Origin: Blautia sp. BIOML-A1
Lineage (GTDB): Bacteria; Bacillota; Clostridia; Lachnospirales; Lachnospiraceae
Direction of reading: 5' to 3'
Assembly (NCBI RefSeq): GCF_009883055.1
Contig: NZ_WWVR01000022.1
Location: 1 to 52,949 of the forward strand
DNA length: 52,949 nucleotides
Numbering within the stretch: position 1 is the first letter of the stretch; every line of letters starts with the position of its first letter. The notes under the pieces are model-generated. The model ran no database searches, had not been told where the DNA came from, and saw only the letters and a program-made list of their open reading frames with translations. Shown here one piece after another: positions 7,194-14,388 of the stretch. The translations under genes were made by a program, and so were the position numbers.

Positions 7194-8735
7194 ATGAAAA
7201 AAAATAAGAATATACCATTAAATCTAAGAGAACAGATGAATTCCCGTATTGGTCTTACCTGTTCCATTATCCTGCTGGTACTGCTTGTCATTGCATTCCG
7301 GCAGCTTGATTACAACTTAATCGAGAAACCCAAAATAGAAGCACAGAAAGCCGCCGAAGAAAAGAAGGCGGCTGCCAAAAAGGCGGCTGAAAAACCAGAG
7401 ATTTCCACAGCAAGCGTTATCGCTGTCGGTGATAATCTCTATCATGGAAGCCTCATCGAGTCCGGCGAGAATGATTCCGGAACCTGGAACTACGACAAGA
7501 TCTACGAAAAGGTCACGGATGAGATCCAGGCAGCGGATGTCGCAATGGTAGATCAGGAAACTGTCTTTACCACAGAACACGATGCTGTCAGCTCCTATCC
7601 GTCTTTCGCCACACCTACCGAAGTCGGAGATGCTCTGATCAAAGCAGGCTTCGATGTCATTGAATCCGCAACCAACCACATCGATGATTACGGCTCTGAT
7701 TTCATGGAAGAAACCTTTAACTTCTGGAGTACTAACTATCCGGACATTCCGGTTCTCGGCATTCATCCTACAGAGGAAGATGCCAATAACGTCAAAACAC
7801 TTGAAGTAAACGGAATCAAGATTTCCTTCCTGGATTATACATACGGAACCAACAACGGTGGTGCCGGTGAAGGCAAGGAATATATGATCGATCTCTTTGA
7901 TAAGGCCAAAGTTTCCAGCATGATCCAGAAAGCCAAGGCCAGCAGTGATGTGCTGATCTTTGTTGCACACTGGGGTAAGGAAGAAGAAGCTATGCCTACC
8001 GAATATGAGAAAGAATGGGCGACTTTCCTCATGCAGCAGGGCGTTGATGTTGTGATCGGCGGTCATCCGCACATTCTCCAGCCATATGGTCGTATGTCTG
8101 ATGACCAGGGACATAATATGCTGATCTTCTATTCCCTTGGAAACTTTGTTTCCACCCAGCAGACTCTTACCGGACTTCTGGAGGGAATGGCAAGCTTCAC
8201 CATTCAGAAATCTGTCAAAAACGGTGTGACCACCATCGACATCCTTGATCCGACCGTCAAGCCAATGGTCATGCACTACAACAAAGATGAGGGCGTCTTT
8301 AACCCATATATGCTTGAAGATTACACTGAGGAGCTTGCCTCCCAGCACGGCGTCAAAGAAATCATCGGCGATGAATTTACCCTTGCAAACCTTCAGGCCA
8401 AGTTCAAAGAGATTATGTCCATGAATGTTGAACCATCTACCAGAACAGATCTCCTTGATGTATCCTTTGACTACGAACTCAATATGATCGATTCTAATGG
8501 AAATGTCGTAGAGGATACCTGGTCTGTCAGCGCAGAAGACTATCTTGCGGGACAGGGAAATTCCTCCGGCAGCGACAGCTCGGACGATTCTTCTGACAGT
8601 TCCGATGATGGATCCTATGATGATTCTTCTTATGATGATTCTTCCTATGACGATTCATACGACGACTCTTATGATGACTCCTATGACGATTCATATGACG
8701 ACTCCTATGATGACTCCTATGATGAGGATTATTGA
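7194..8735 (+). CDS. CapA-family (PGA_cap) protein with acidic Asp/Tyr/Ser tail
   Basis: A 513-residue protein with an N-terminal transmembrane helix (about 20-40), a charged Lys/Ala coiled segment (about 48-68), then the CapA/PgsA-type metallophosphoesterase-like fold (VIAVGDNLYHGSLIESG, ESATNHIDDYG, VAHWGKEEE, VVIGGHPHILQP, FYSLGNFVS). CapA homologues take part in poly-gamma-glutamate capsule export, but no capB/capC homologue is nearby, so that role is not shown here. The last 60 residues are almost only D, S and Y (Y-D-D-S repeats), very acidic and probably disordered; divalent cation binding is possible. Predicted extracellular, membrane anchored. Confidence 0.88.
   Translation: MKKNKNIPLNLREQMNSRIGLTCSIILLVLLVIAFRQLDYNLIEKPKIEAQKAAEEKKAAAKKAAEKPEISTASVIAVGDNLYHGSLIESGENDSGTWNYDKIYEKVTDEIQAADVAMVDQETVFTTEHDAVSSYPSFATPTEVGDALIKAGFDVIESATNHIDDYGSDFMEETFNFWSTNYPDIPVLGIHPTEEDANNVKTLEVNGIKISFLDYTYGTNNGGAGEGKEYMIDLFDKAKVSSMIQKAKASSDVLIFVAHWGKEEEAMPTEYEKEWATFLMQQGVDVVIGGHPHILQPYGRMSDDQGHNMLIFYSLGNFVSTQQTLTGLLEGMASFTIQKSVKNGVTTIDILDPTVKPMVMHYNKDEGVFNPYMLEDYTEELASQHGVKEIIGDEFTLANLQAKFKEIMSMNVEPSTRTDLLDVSFDYELNMIDSNGNVVEDTWSVSAEDYLAGQGNSSGSDSSDDSSDSSDDGSYDDSSYDDSSYDDSYDDSYDDSYDDSYDDSYDDSYDEDY
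8617..8732 (+). repeat. 12-bp tandem repeat encoding Tyr-Asp-Asp-Ser
   Basis: Tandem TAYGAYGAYTCN units encode two YDDSS then about six YDDS copies, ending in a variant YDEDY. Synonymous changes between units show some age, but slippage could change the copy number. Confidence 0.85.
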
Positions 8736-8766
8736 TCATCCATAAGATGATTCATCCCAAATATAA

Positions 8767-8827
8767 TACCCCGAAAAACGACACTGTCTGACCAGCAAAC
8801 AGATTTGTCATTTTCCGGGGTATTTTT
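8767..8827. terminator. Bidirectional terminator between the CapA and tatD genes
   Basis: TACCCCGAAAA..GACA at 8767 pairs with TGTC..TTTTCCGGGGTA ending at 8822, and T-rich tracts flank on both strands. It sits between convergent genes. Confidence 0.85.
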
Positions 8828-9611
8828 ATCTCAGCAGCAACTTCTCTGCATTCTCTTCTGTTACGGCAATAACCTCTTCTTCTGTTATTCCCTTGATCTG
8901 TGCAATCTCCCGTGCCACAAATATCAGATTTCGTGAGTCATTTCGTTTCCCTCGATTCGGCTCCGGACTTAAGTACGGACTGTCTGTCTCCAGAACGATC
9001 TGACTGAGCGGAGCATAGTCCACAACTTCCTTCAGCTTCTTCGCATTCTTGAATGTGATCACACCGCCAATTCCCAGATAAAGTCCCATATCCAGATACT
9101 CCCGTGCCATTTCCTTTGCATAGGAAAAACAATGGATGATCCCACCATACATTCCGCCTCGCACATAATCTTTCACAATGTCCAGAGTGTCCTTTGCGGC
9201 CTCCCTGCTGTGGATCATAAACGGCATTTTTTCTTCCCTTGCAATCTCCATCTGCGCACGAAACATTTTCTTCTGAAGCTCATGCTCTGCTTCTTCCTTG
9301 TGCCAGTAATAATCAAGCCCAATCTCTCCGACAGCCACTGCCTTCGGAAGCTGACAAAGCTTTCGGATCTCATCGAGAGTCTCCTGTGTCATCTTGTCTG
9401 CATCATCCGGATGAATTCCAAATGCTCCGTAAACAAACGGATATTTCTCCATAAGAAGCTCTGTGTTCTTCAGACTTTCTATTGAAGCACAGGCATTAAC
9501 AATCCTGCCAATCCCATATTCCTGCATGGAGTTCAGAATTTCCTTCCGATCTGCCTCAAACGCTTCATCATCATAATGAGCATGTGTTTCAAAAATCATA
9601 TGCGTTTCCAT
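8826..9611 (-). CDS. tatD: TatD-family metal-dependent hydrolase
   Basis: A 261-residue TatD-type deoxyribonuclease/hydrolase with a TIM-barrel fold and a two-metal site. Visible ligand motifs are the N-terminal F-E-T-H-A-H-Y-D-D, GEIGLDYYWH (Glu ligand), PFMIHSREA, GGIIHCFSY, and the late ETDSPYLSPEPNRGKRN. The start ATG at 9611 has an upstream GAGGAG. It follows the MOSC gene with only three bases between them and may be translated from the same transcript. TatD proteins are linked to DNA repair and D-aminoacyl-tRNA quality control; the exact role here is not known. Confidence 0.93.
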   Translation of the reverse strand: METHMIFETHAHYDDEAFEADRKEILNSMQEYGIGRIVNACASIESLKNTELLMEKYPFVYGAFGIHPDDADKMTQETLDEIRKLCQLPKAVAVGEIGLDYYWHKEEAEHELQKKMFRAQMEIAREEKMPFMIHSREAAKDTLDIVKDYVRGGMYGGIIHCFSYAKEMAREYLDMGLYLGIGGVITFKNAKKLKEVVDYAPLSQIVLETDSPYLSPEPNRGKRNDSRNLIFVAREIAQIKGITEEEVIAVTEENAEKLLLR

Positions 9612-9614
9612 TCA

Positions 9615-10046
9615 CTACTCCTCGATTATCAACTCGTCACCTTCATGGATGATTCCTCCATGGAGTACCCTCGTAAAAACGCCCTCTCTCGGCATGATGC
9701 AGTCACCCATCTTCTGGAAGATTGCACAGCCCTGGTGGCATTTCTTTCCGATCTGCGTCATCTCAAGAACCACATCGTTGCAGCGGAATCTGGTTCCTAC
9801 CGGAAGGTTTGCAAAATCAAAACCTTCCACTACCAGATTTTCCCCAAAGGCTCCATCCTCAACTTCCGCACCTCTTGCACGAAACTCCTGGATCTTATCA
9901 TAAGATAACAGGCTGACCTGACGATGCCATTTTCCTGCATGTGCATCATCTCTGAGTCCCCATTCTTCTATGAACTCTCCTTCCGGTATACGATATTTCT
10001 GTGTTCCTTTTTCTTTGCTGATACATACTGCAATTACTTTCCCCAT
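9615..10046 (-). CDS. MOSC-domain protein
   Basis: A 143-residue MOSC domain (molybdenum cofactor sulfurase C-terminal type). The start is placed at the ATG at 10044-10046 because AGGAGG stands 8-9 bases upstream; an in-frame extension to 10103 is unlikely. It shows VSLLSYDKIQEF, the family motif DGAFGENLVVEG and the conserved Cys region GKKCHQGCAIFQ. MOSC proteins bind or transfer sulfur or the pterin cofactor. It lies downstream of mogA and moaC, so it belongs to the molybdopterin group, though the enzymes of the early pathway (moaA, moaD/E, moeA) are absent from the window. Confidence 0.88.
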   Translation of the reverse strand: MGKVIAVCISKEKGTQKYRIPEGEFIEEWGLRDDAHAGKWHRQVSLLSYDKIQEFRARGAEVEDGAFGENLVVEGFDFANLPVGTRFRCNDVVLEMTQIGKKCHQGCAIFQKMGDCIMPREGVFTRVLHGGIIHEGDELIIEE

Positions 10047-10122
10047 TGTAAAAACCTCCTGTTTTGTATATTGCTGTTCATCGTAATCTGACCAAAATAC
10101 CAATTACCCCGGTATTTTCCTC

Positions 10123-10614
10123 TTATTTCCGTGCACAGTTTCCTGCTTCCCCTGTCAGGATCTCAATCCCATGTCCCAGAGCATCGATGATATAGTCCAG
10201 GCTTTCTCTGACTGCCTTCGGACTTCCCGGAAGATTGATGATCAGTGTCTTTCCTCGAATACCTGCCGTCGCACGGCTGAGCATGGCTCTTTTTGTGATC
10301 GTCATGCTGTATGCCCGCATTGCCTCCGGAATTCCCGGAACTCTGCGCTCGATTACTTCTTCTGTCGCCTCCGGAGTGACATCTCTTTCTGAGAAACCTG
10401 TTCCTCCTGTTGTCAGGATCAGCTCTGCAAACTCTTTATCTGCGATTTCCTGCATTTTGCCTGCAAGCATTACCTGATCATCCGGAAGGATATCCATAGA
10501 TACCACTTCATATCCCTCACGTTCTACGATTTCCTTAATCACAGGTCCGCTTAAGTCTTCTCTCTCGCCGCGGTATCCTGTATCACTGGATGTGATGATC
10601 GCTACTCGTTTCAT
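10123..10614 (-). CDS. mogA: Molybdopterin adenylyltransferase-like protein (MogA/MoaB)
   Basis: A 163-residue MogA/MoaB protein that activates molybdopterin by adenylation before metal insertion. It has the N-terminal VAIITSSDTGYRGEREDLSG, the TTGGTGFSERDVTPEAT nucleotide and pterin loop, and the C-terminal IINLPGSPKAVRESL motif. The full domain is present with no stop or shift. It sits 14 bases after moaC and about 76 bases before the MOSC gene, in the same direction. MogA and MoaB cannot be separated with certainty from sequence alone. Confidence 0.9.
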   Translation of the reverse strand: MKRVAIITSSDTGYRGEREDLSGPVIKEIVEREGYEVVSMDILPDDQVMLAGKMQEIADKEFAELILTTGGTGFSERDVTPEATEEVIERRVPGIPEAMRAYSMTITKRAMLSRATAGIRGKTLIINLPGSPKAVRESLDYIIDALGHGIEILTGEAGNCARK

Positions 10615-10628
10615 TTCTTCCTTCCTTT

Positions 10629-11114
10629 CTATCTGTTCTCAAAACGGAAATCTCCGCTTTTTCCTCCTGTTTTTTCGACCAGATGAACCTCTGACATAAC
10701 CATATGTTTATCAATTGCCTTGCACATATCATAGATTGTCAGAAGAGTTACCTGAACCCCTGTGAGGGCCTCCATTTCCACACCTGTTTTTCCCTCTGTT
10801 TTTACCGTACAGAAGACATGGATCTGATTTTTTTCCTGATCCAGTTCATAATCAACAGAACATTTCTGTATCGGAAGCGGATGGCACATCGGAATCAGCT
10901 CGGAAGTTTTTTTGACTCCCATGATTCCCGCTACTCTTGCTACTCCGAGAACATCGCCCTTCTTTACATTTCCTGCCGTTACTGCTTCCATGATCTCCGG
11001 TCCTACCGAAATATACCCTGTTGCCAGAGCTGTCCTGTATGTGACCTGTTTCCCGGAAACATCGACCATGACTGCATTTCCATTCTGGTCAAAATGTGTA
11101 AAACCCTTTTCCAT
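10629..11114 (-). CDS. moaC: Cyclic pyranopterin monophosphate synthase
   Basis: MoaC makes cyclic pyranopterin monophosphate in molybdenum cofactor synthesis. The product (161 residues from the ATG at 11112-11114) shows [18 protein letters not shown], the active-site segment [12 protein letters not shown], and [22 protein letters not shown] with the late [15 protein letters not shown] prefer the internal ATG: family members start about four residues before the FTHF segment, and AAAGGG lies upstream, while the ATG at 11138 has no ribosome-binding site. First gene of the moaC-mogA-MOSC-tatD group. Confidence 0.93.
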   Translation of the reverse strand: MEKGFTHFDQNGNAVMVDVSGKQVTYRTALATGYISVGPEIMEAVTAGNVKKGDVLGVARVAGIMGVKKTSELIPMCHPLPIQKCSVDYELDQEKNQIHVFCTVKTEGKTGVEMEALTGVQVTLLTIYDMCKAIDKHMVMSEVHLVEKTGGKSGDFRFENR

Positions 11115-11218
11115 ATTTTTTGCTGCCCTTTCTGTCATTGATTTACAGAATTCTGTTTAAGCTATAACTATAGTATACAAATCCCCCGAAGTTCCGTCAA
11201 GAAAGCCGGCTTTTTCTG

Positions 11219-11260
11219 TCAAAAAACTCCAGGAAATCGTATCATGATTCCTGGAGTTCT
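11219..11260 (-). terminator. Terminator of metG
   Basis: AACTCCAGGAA..TC and GA..TTCCTGGAGTT form a long stem (about 11226-11259). On the minus strand it is followed by TTTTTTGAC, a T-run, just past the metG stop. Confidence 0.85.
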
Positions 11261-11310
11261 CAGTCTTATTTATAACCGAATAATCTGTTTCACAATTTTA
11301 GTCAGCCAGA

Positions 11311-13269
11311 TCAGCAGATTTCTGCTCCTGCCGGCATTTCTTTTTCCGGTACCATAAGGGACAGGTTTCCATCTGCATCTTCCGCACAGAGAATCATTCC
11401 TTCACTGAGGATTCCTGCAAGTTTGGCAGGTTTGAGGTTGGTAACAACCATAACCTTCTTTCCTACCATTTCTTCCGCACTGTAATGAGCTTTGATTCCG
11501 GATACAATCTGACGCACCTGGCTTCCAATCTTAACCTGAGAGCAGAGAAGTTTACGGGATTTCTTAACTTCTTCACAGGCAATGATCTCACCAACCTGGA
11601 ACTGAAGTTTCTCAAAATCGTCAAAGGTGATCTCTGATTTTGCTTCAATATCGATCACGTTTTCTTCTTTTACTTCCTCTGCAGGCTCTTCTTTTTTCGG
11701 ATGAAGTTCTTCTACTTTGGCAAGTACTTCCTTGAGATCAAGACGTGCAAAAAGAATCTCCGGTTTCTCTGTGACCTTGTTTCCTGACGGATACAGTCCA
11801 AATGTCTTAAGGTCTTCCAGAGTACGTTTTTCTGCATTTAACTGTGCAAGAATACGTTCTGTTGTCTCCGGCATGAAGGATTCCAGAAGAGTTGCTCCCA
11901 TCGCGATTCCCTCAACCAGGTTGTAGAGAACTGTTGCCAGACGATCTTTCTTTGCCTCGTCTTTTGCAAGTGCCCATGGCATTGTCTCATCAATATATTT
12001 ATTCAGACGCTTGAACAGGGTAAATACTTCTGTCATTGCATCTGCAACACGCAGTTTGCTCATCTTCTCTGCAACTTTGCCCGGAACGGCCAGTACAAAG
12101 GATTTGAGGTCATCGTCAACCGGCTCAACAACACCTTTATTCTCTACAAGTCCGCCGAAATATTTATTTGACATGGAAATTGTACGGTTTACAAGGTTTC
12201 CAAGTGTATTTGCAAGCTCGGAGTTCAGTCTTTCTACCATCAGTTCCCATGTGATAACACCATCGTTTTCGAACGGCATTTCGTGAAGTACGAAGTAACG
12301 GACAGCATCTACACCGAAGAAATCTACGAGTTCATCTGCATAGAGAACATTTCCTTTGGATTTACTCATCTTGCCATCACCCTGAAGCAGCCACGGATGT
12401 CCGAATACCTGTTTCGGAAGCGGCAGATCCAGTGACATCAGGAAGATTGGCCAGTAAATAGTATGGAAACGGATGATGTCTTTACCGATCAGGTGAAGGT
12501 CTGCCGGCCACAGTTTGTTGAACTGTTCAGAGCTTTCACCCTCACAGTCATAACCGATTCCTGTGATATAGTTTGTCAGGGCATCCAGCCATACATAAAC
12601 AACGTGTTTCGGATCGAAATCTACCGGAATTCCCCATTTGAAGGAGGTTCTGGATACGCAGAGATCCTGAAGTCCCGGGAGAAGGAAGTTGTTCATCATT
12701 TCGTTCTTACGAGATTCCGGCTGAATGAAATCCGGATGTGTTTTGATATGCTCGATCAGACGGTCTGCATATTTGCTCATTTTGAAGAAGTATGCTTCTT
12801 CTTTTGCAGGAACGCATGGGCGTCCGCAGTCCGGACATTTGCCGTCTACAAGCTGTGATTCTGTGAAGAAGGATTCACAAGGTGTACAGTACATTCCTTC
12901 ATAATGTCCCTTGTAGATGTCTCCTTTTGCGTACATTTTCTTGAATATTTTCTGAACCTGTTTTTCGTGGTCAGCATCTGTAGTACGGATGAATTTATCA
13001 TAGGATGTATTCATCAGATCCCAGATTTTCTTGATCTCGCCGGATACATTATCTACGAATTCCTTCGGTGTAATTCCTGCTTCTTCTGCTTTAAGTTCGA
13101 TCTTCTGGCCATGCTCGTCAGTTCCTGTCTGGAAAAATACATCGTAGCCTTCCTGTCTTTTATAGCGTGCGATTGCATCTGCCAGCACGACTTCGTAAGT
13201 GTTTCCGATATGTGGTTTACCGGATGTGTAAGCGATCGCGGTTGTAATATAATACTTCTGCTTGTCCAT
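11311..13269 (-). CDS. metG: Methionyl-tRNA synthetase
   Basis: A 652-residue class I synthetase that charges tRNA-Met in the cytoplasm. The HIGH-like motif is H20-I-G-N23, and the KMSKS loop lies at 300-304. A zinc knuckle with Cys at about 128, 131, 145 and 148 is of the MetG1 type. The C-terminal 110 residues (FDDFEKLQFQVGEI to the end) are a tRNA-binding OB domain joined by an acidic Glu/Lys linker. AGGAGG stands before the ATG. Expression is probably governed by the T-box leader directly upstream. Confidence 0.97.
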   Translation of the reverse strand: MDKQKYYITTAIAYTSGKPHIGNTYEVVLADAIARYKRQEGYDVFFQTGTDEHGQKIELKAEEAGITPKEFVDNVSGEIKKIWDLMNTSYDKFIRTTDADHEKQVQKIFKKMYAKGDIYKGHYEGMYCTPCESFFTESQLVDGKCPDCGRPCVPAKEEAYFFKMSKYADRLIEHIKTHPDFIQPESRKNEMMNNFLLPGLQDLCVSRTSFKWGIPVDFDPKHVVYVWLDALTNYITGIGYDCEGESSEQFNKLWPADLHLIGKDIIRFHTIYWPIFLMSLDLPLPKQVFGHPWLLQGDGKMSKSKGNVLYADELVDFFGVDAVRYFVLHEMPFENDGVITWELMVERLNSELANTLGNLVNRTISMSNKYFGGLVENKGVVEPVDDDLKSFVLAVPGKVAEKMSKLRVADAMTEVFTLFKRLNKYIDETMPWALAKDEAKKDRLATVLYNLVEGIAMGATLLESFMPETTERILAQLNAEKRTLEDLKTFGLYPSGNKVTEKPEILFARLDLKEVLAKVEELHPKKEEPAEEVKEENVIDIEAKSEITFDDFEKLQFQVGEIIACEEVKKSRKLLCSQVKIGSQVRQIVSGIKAHYSAEEMVGKKVMVVTNLKPAKLAGILSEGMILCAEDADGNLSLMVPEKEMPAGAEIC

Positions 13270-13349
13270 TTTATCTCCTCCTGAATCTGAAATTTAATAA
13301 TACTCAACGGATTGCTGTGCAGCACGCTGCTCCCGCAGTCCTTGGGTAT

Positions 13350-13758
13350 AAAAAAAGACCCCTTCTCATAGAGAAGACGAGTCCTGCCCGTGTTACCACT
13401 TCTGTTCGTTCCTGCCTCGCGGTCAGAAACCTCATCGGGTGCGATTCCAGTCTGACATTCCAATCATTTCTGTGATGATCTGTCGCTGTCCTGATACCCT
13501 TCCGCTGTAACAGGCGGTCCTGTTGCAGTCTGAACAGTAACTGAAATCTCCATTCCAGTATGCCGTATAGTTTGACCGGCATCAATACTCATCTCGACTG
13601 CACCTCTCCCAAGCCATCTTCCATCTGCACCTGCACTTCCCTCTCAGCCACGGAAATCTAAGATTTCCTTCGGGGAATTCTCTGTAATGTGGTCAGCAAA
13701 TGTACTCTCTTGTTCGTTGAGTTTGCTTATATTCTGCGAAAACTATAATTTCGCTCCT
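13350..13758 (-). ncRNA. T-box riboswitch in the metG leader
   Basis: The roughly 400-base minus-strand leader has the T-box sequence GAAGTGGTAACACGGG (13387-13402), followed by a terminator (13350-13383: GACTC..CTTCTC pairing with GAGAAG..GGGTC, then a T-run). The 5' part carries AACGAACAAGAGAGTAC (about 13702-13718), like the conserved start of stem I. T-box leaders bind uncharged tRNA and favour readthrough. The expected specifier is AUG (Met); several AUG triplets lie in the descending part of stem I and I could not settle which one is used. Confidence 0.88.
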
Positions 13759-13764
13759 TTCAAA

Positions 13765-13793
13765 ATAGTAGCATATTTGTGGATGTTTGTAAA
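13765..13793 (-). promoter_or_regulatory. Promoter of the T-box/metG transcript
   Basis: On the minus strand, -35 TTTACA (13788-13793), a 17-bp spacer and -10 TACTAT (13765-13770) place the start near 13758, just upstream of the T-box stem I. Confidence 0.65.
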
Positions 13794-13860
13794 TGAGAAA
13801 ACAATAGAAAAATAAAACCATCGTATATATCATCGCAGCTGGATGAATATATGCCCCAGG

Positions 13861-14016
13861 CAACAGGGCTTCGGATTTGGTAAGTCCTAAAATGCTTTGT
13901 CACTGCTAGAAGCATAAATAAAAATTGTGAACTCGCTGACGCTCAGACAACACAATTTTTATTTATAACGCAGTTCCAAACCATTAAGAACTTGCACAAA
14001 TCCTGCAGAGAGTTGT
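13861..14016. repeat. Long nested inverted repeat (palindrome A)
   Basis: A non-coding near-palindrome of about 150 bp. The core stem is perfect over 16 bp (13914-13929 with 13951-13966). The loop is itself partly self-complementary, CTCGCTGACGCTCAGAC. The outer arms pair imperfectly from about 13873 (GGATTTG..AAGT) to 14003 (ACTTG..CAAATCC). It lies in the gap between the metG promoter and the histidine kinase gene. Confidence 0.75.
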
Positions 14017-14089
14017 TATATCGATACACTCACTGTCTGTTATCCATATACAGGACTTTTCACTCTACCCATTTTAAATCATTAGGGTG

Positions 14090-14147
14090 ATGGTGCGGCC
14101 CGGGCCCTGACGGGCCGTGGCCGCATACCGGCGGCTGCGCCGCCCTT
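14090..14147. other. GC-rich double hairpin in an AT-rich gap
   Basis: GCGGCC..GGGCC pairs with GGCC..GGCCGC (about 14095-14124), followed by GGCGGC-tgc-GCCGCC (about 14130-14144). The strong GC bias contrasts with the flanking sequence. No gene is seen. It may be a structured RNA segment, a repeat, or a transcription barrier. Confidence 0.5.
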
Positions 14148-14164
14148 TCAGACTTTCTGCAGGA

Positions 14165-14289
14165 GTTCTGGAAGTTCTTAGATATGATCTGGCTGTGTTG
14201 CTTATAAAAATCGTTTTGTTCGAGTGAAACGAGTTAACGATTTTTATGAGCGTCTTTAACAGTCAGGAATATCTCTAGAACTTCCGAAC
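14165..14289. repeat. Long nested inverted repeat (palindrome B)
   Basis: The arms of about 50 bp (14165-14215 and 14236-14289) pair with only a few mismatches and gaps. The inner 12 bp (ATAAAAATCGTT with its complement) is perfect, and the loop contains the self-complementary TTCGAGTGAAACGAG. It is non-coding, downstream of the histidine kinase stop. Confidence 0.75.
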
Positions 14290-14388
14290 GACGAAGCCTG
14301 TCTGGAAGGGTATTTCATATATCACAGACATGTGAATTCATATCGTATCTACATTTTACTATACATTTAATTCACGTTATTTTATTTC

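Noticed and set aside
7317..8348. 343-codon antisense frame opposite the CapA-family gene
   Set aside because: The CapA motifs are on the plus strand, and the antisense frame has no ribosome-binding site or family match.
8545..8745. Met/Thr-rich frame over the CapA tail and its antisense
   Set aside because: It is a shadow of the 12-bp repeats in other frames; the Asp/Ser/Tyr frame continues a real domain.
13053..13585. Open frames of 90-136 codons on the minus strand upstream of metG
   Set aside because: They lie in the metG gene end and in the T-box leader, with no ribosome-binding sites; the RNA structure explains the sequence.
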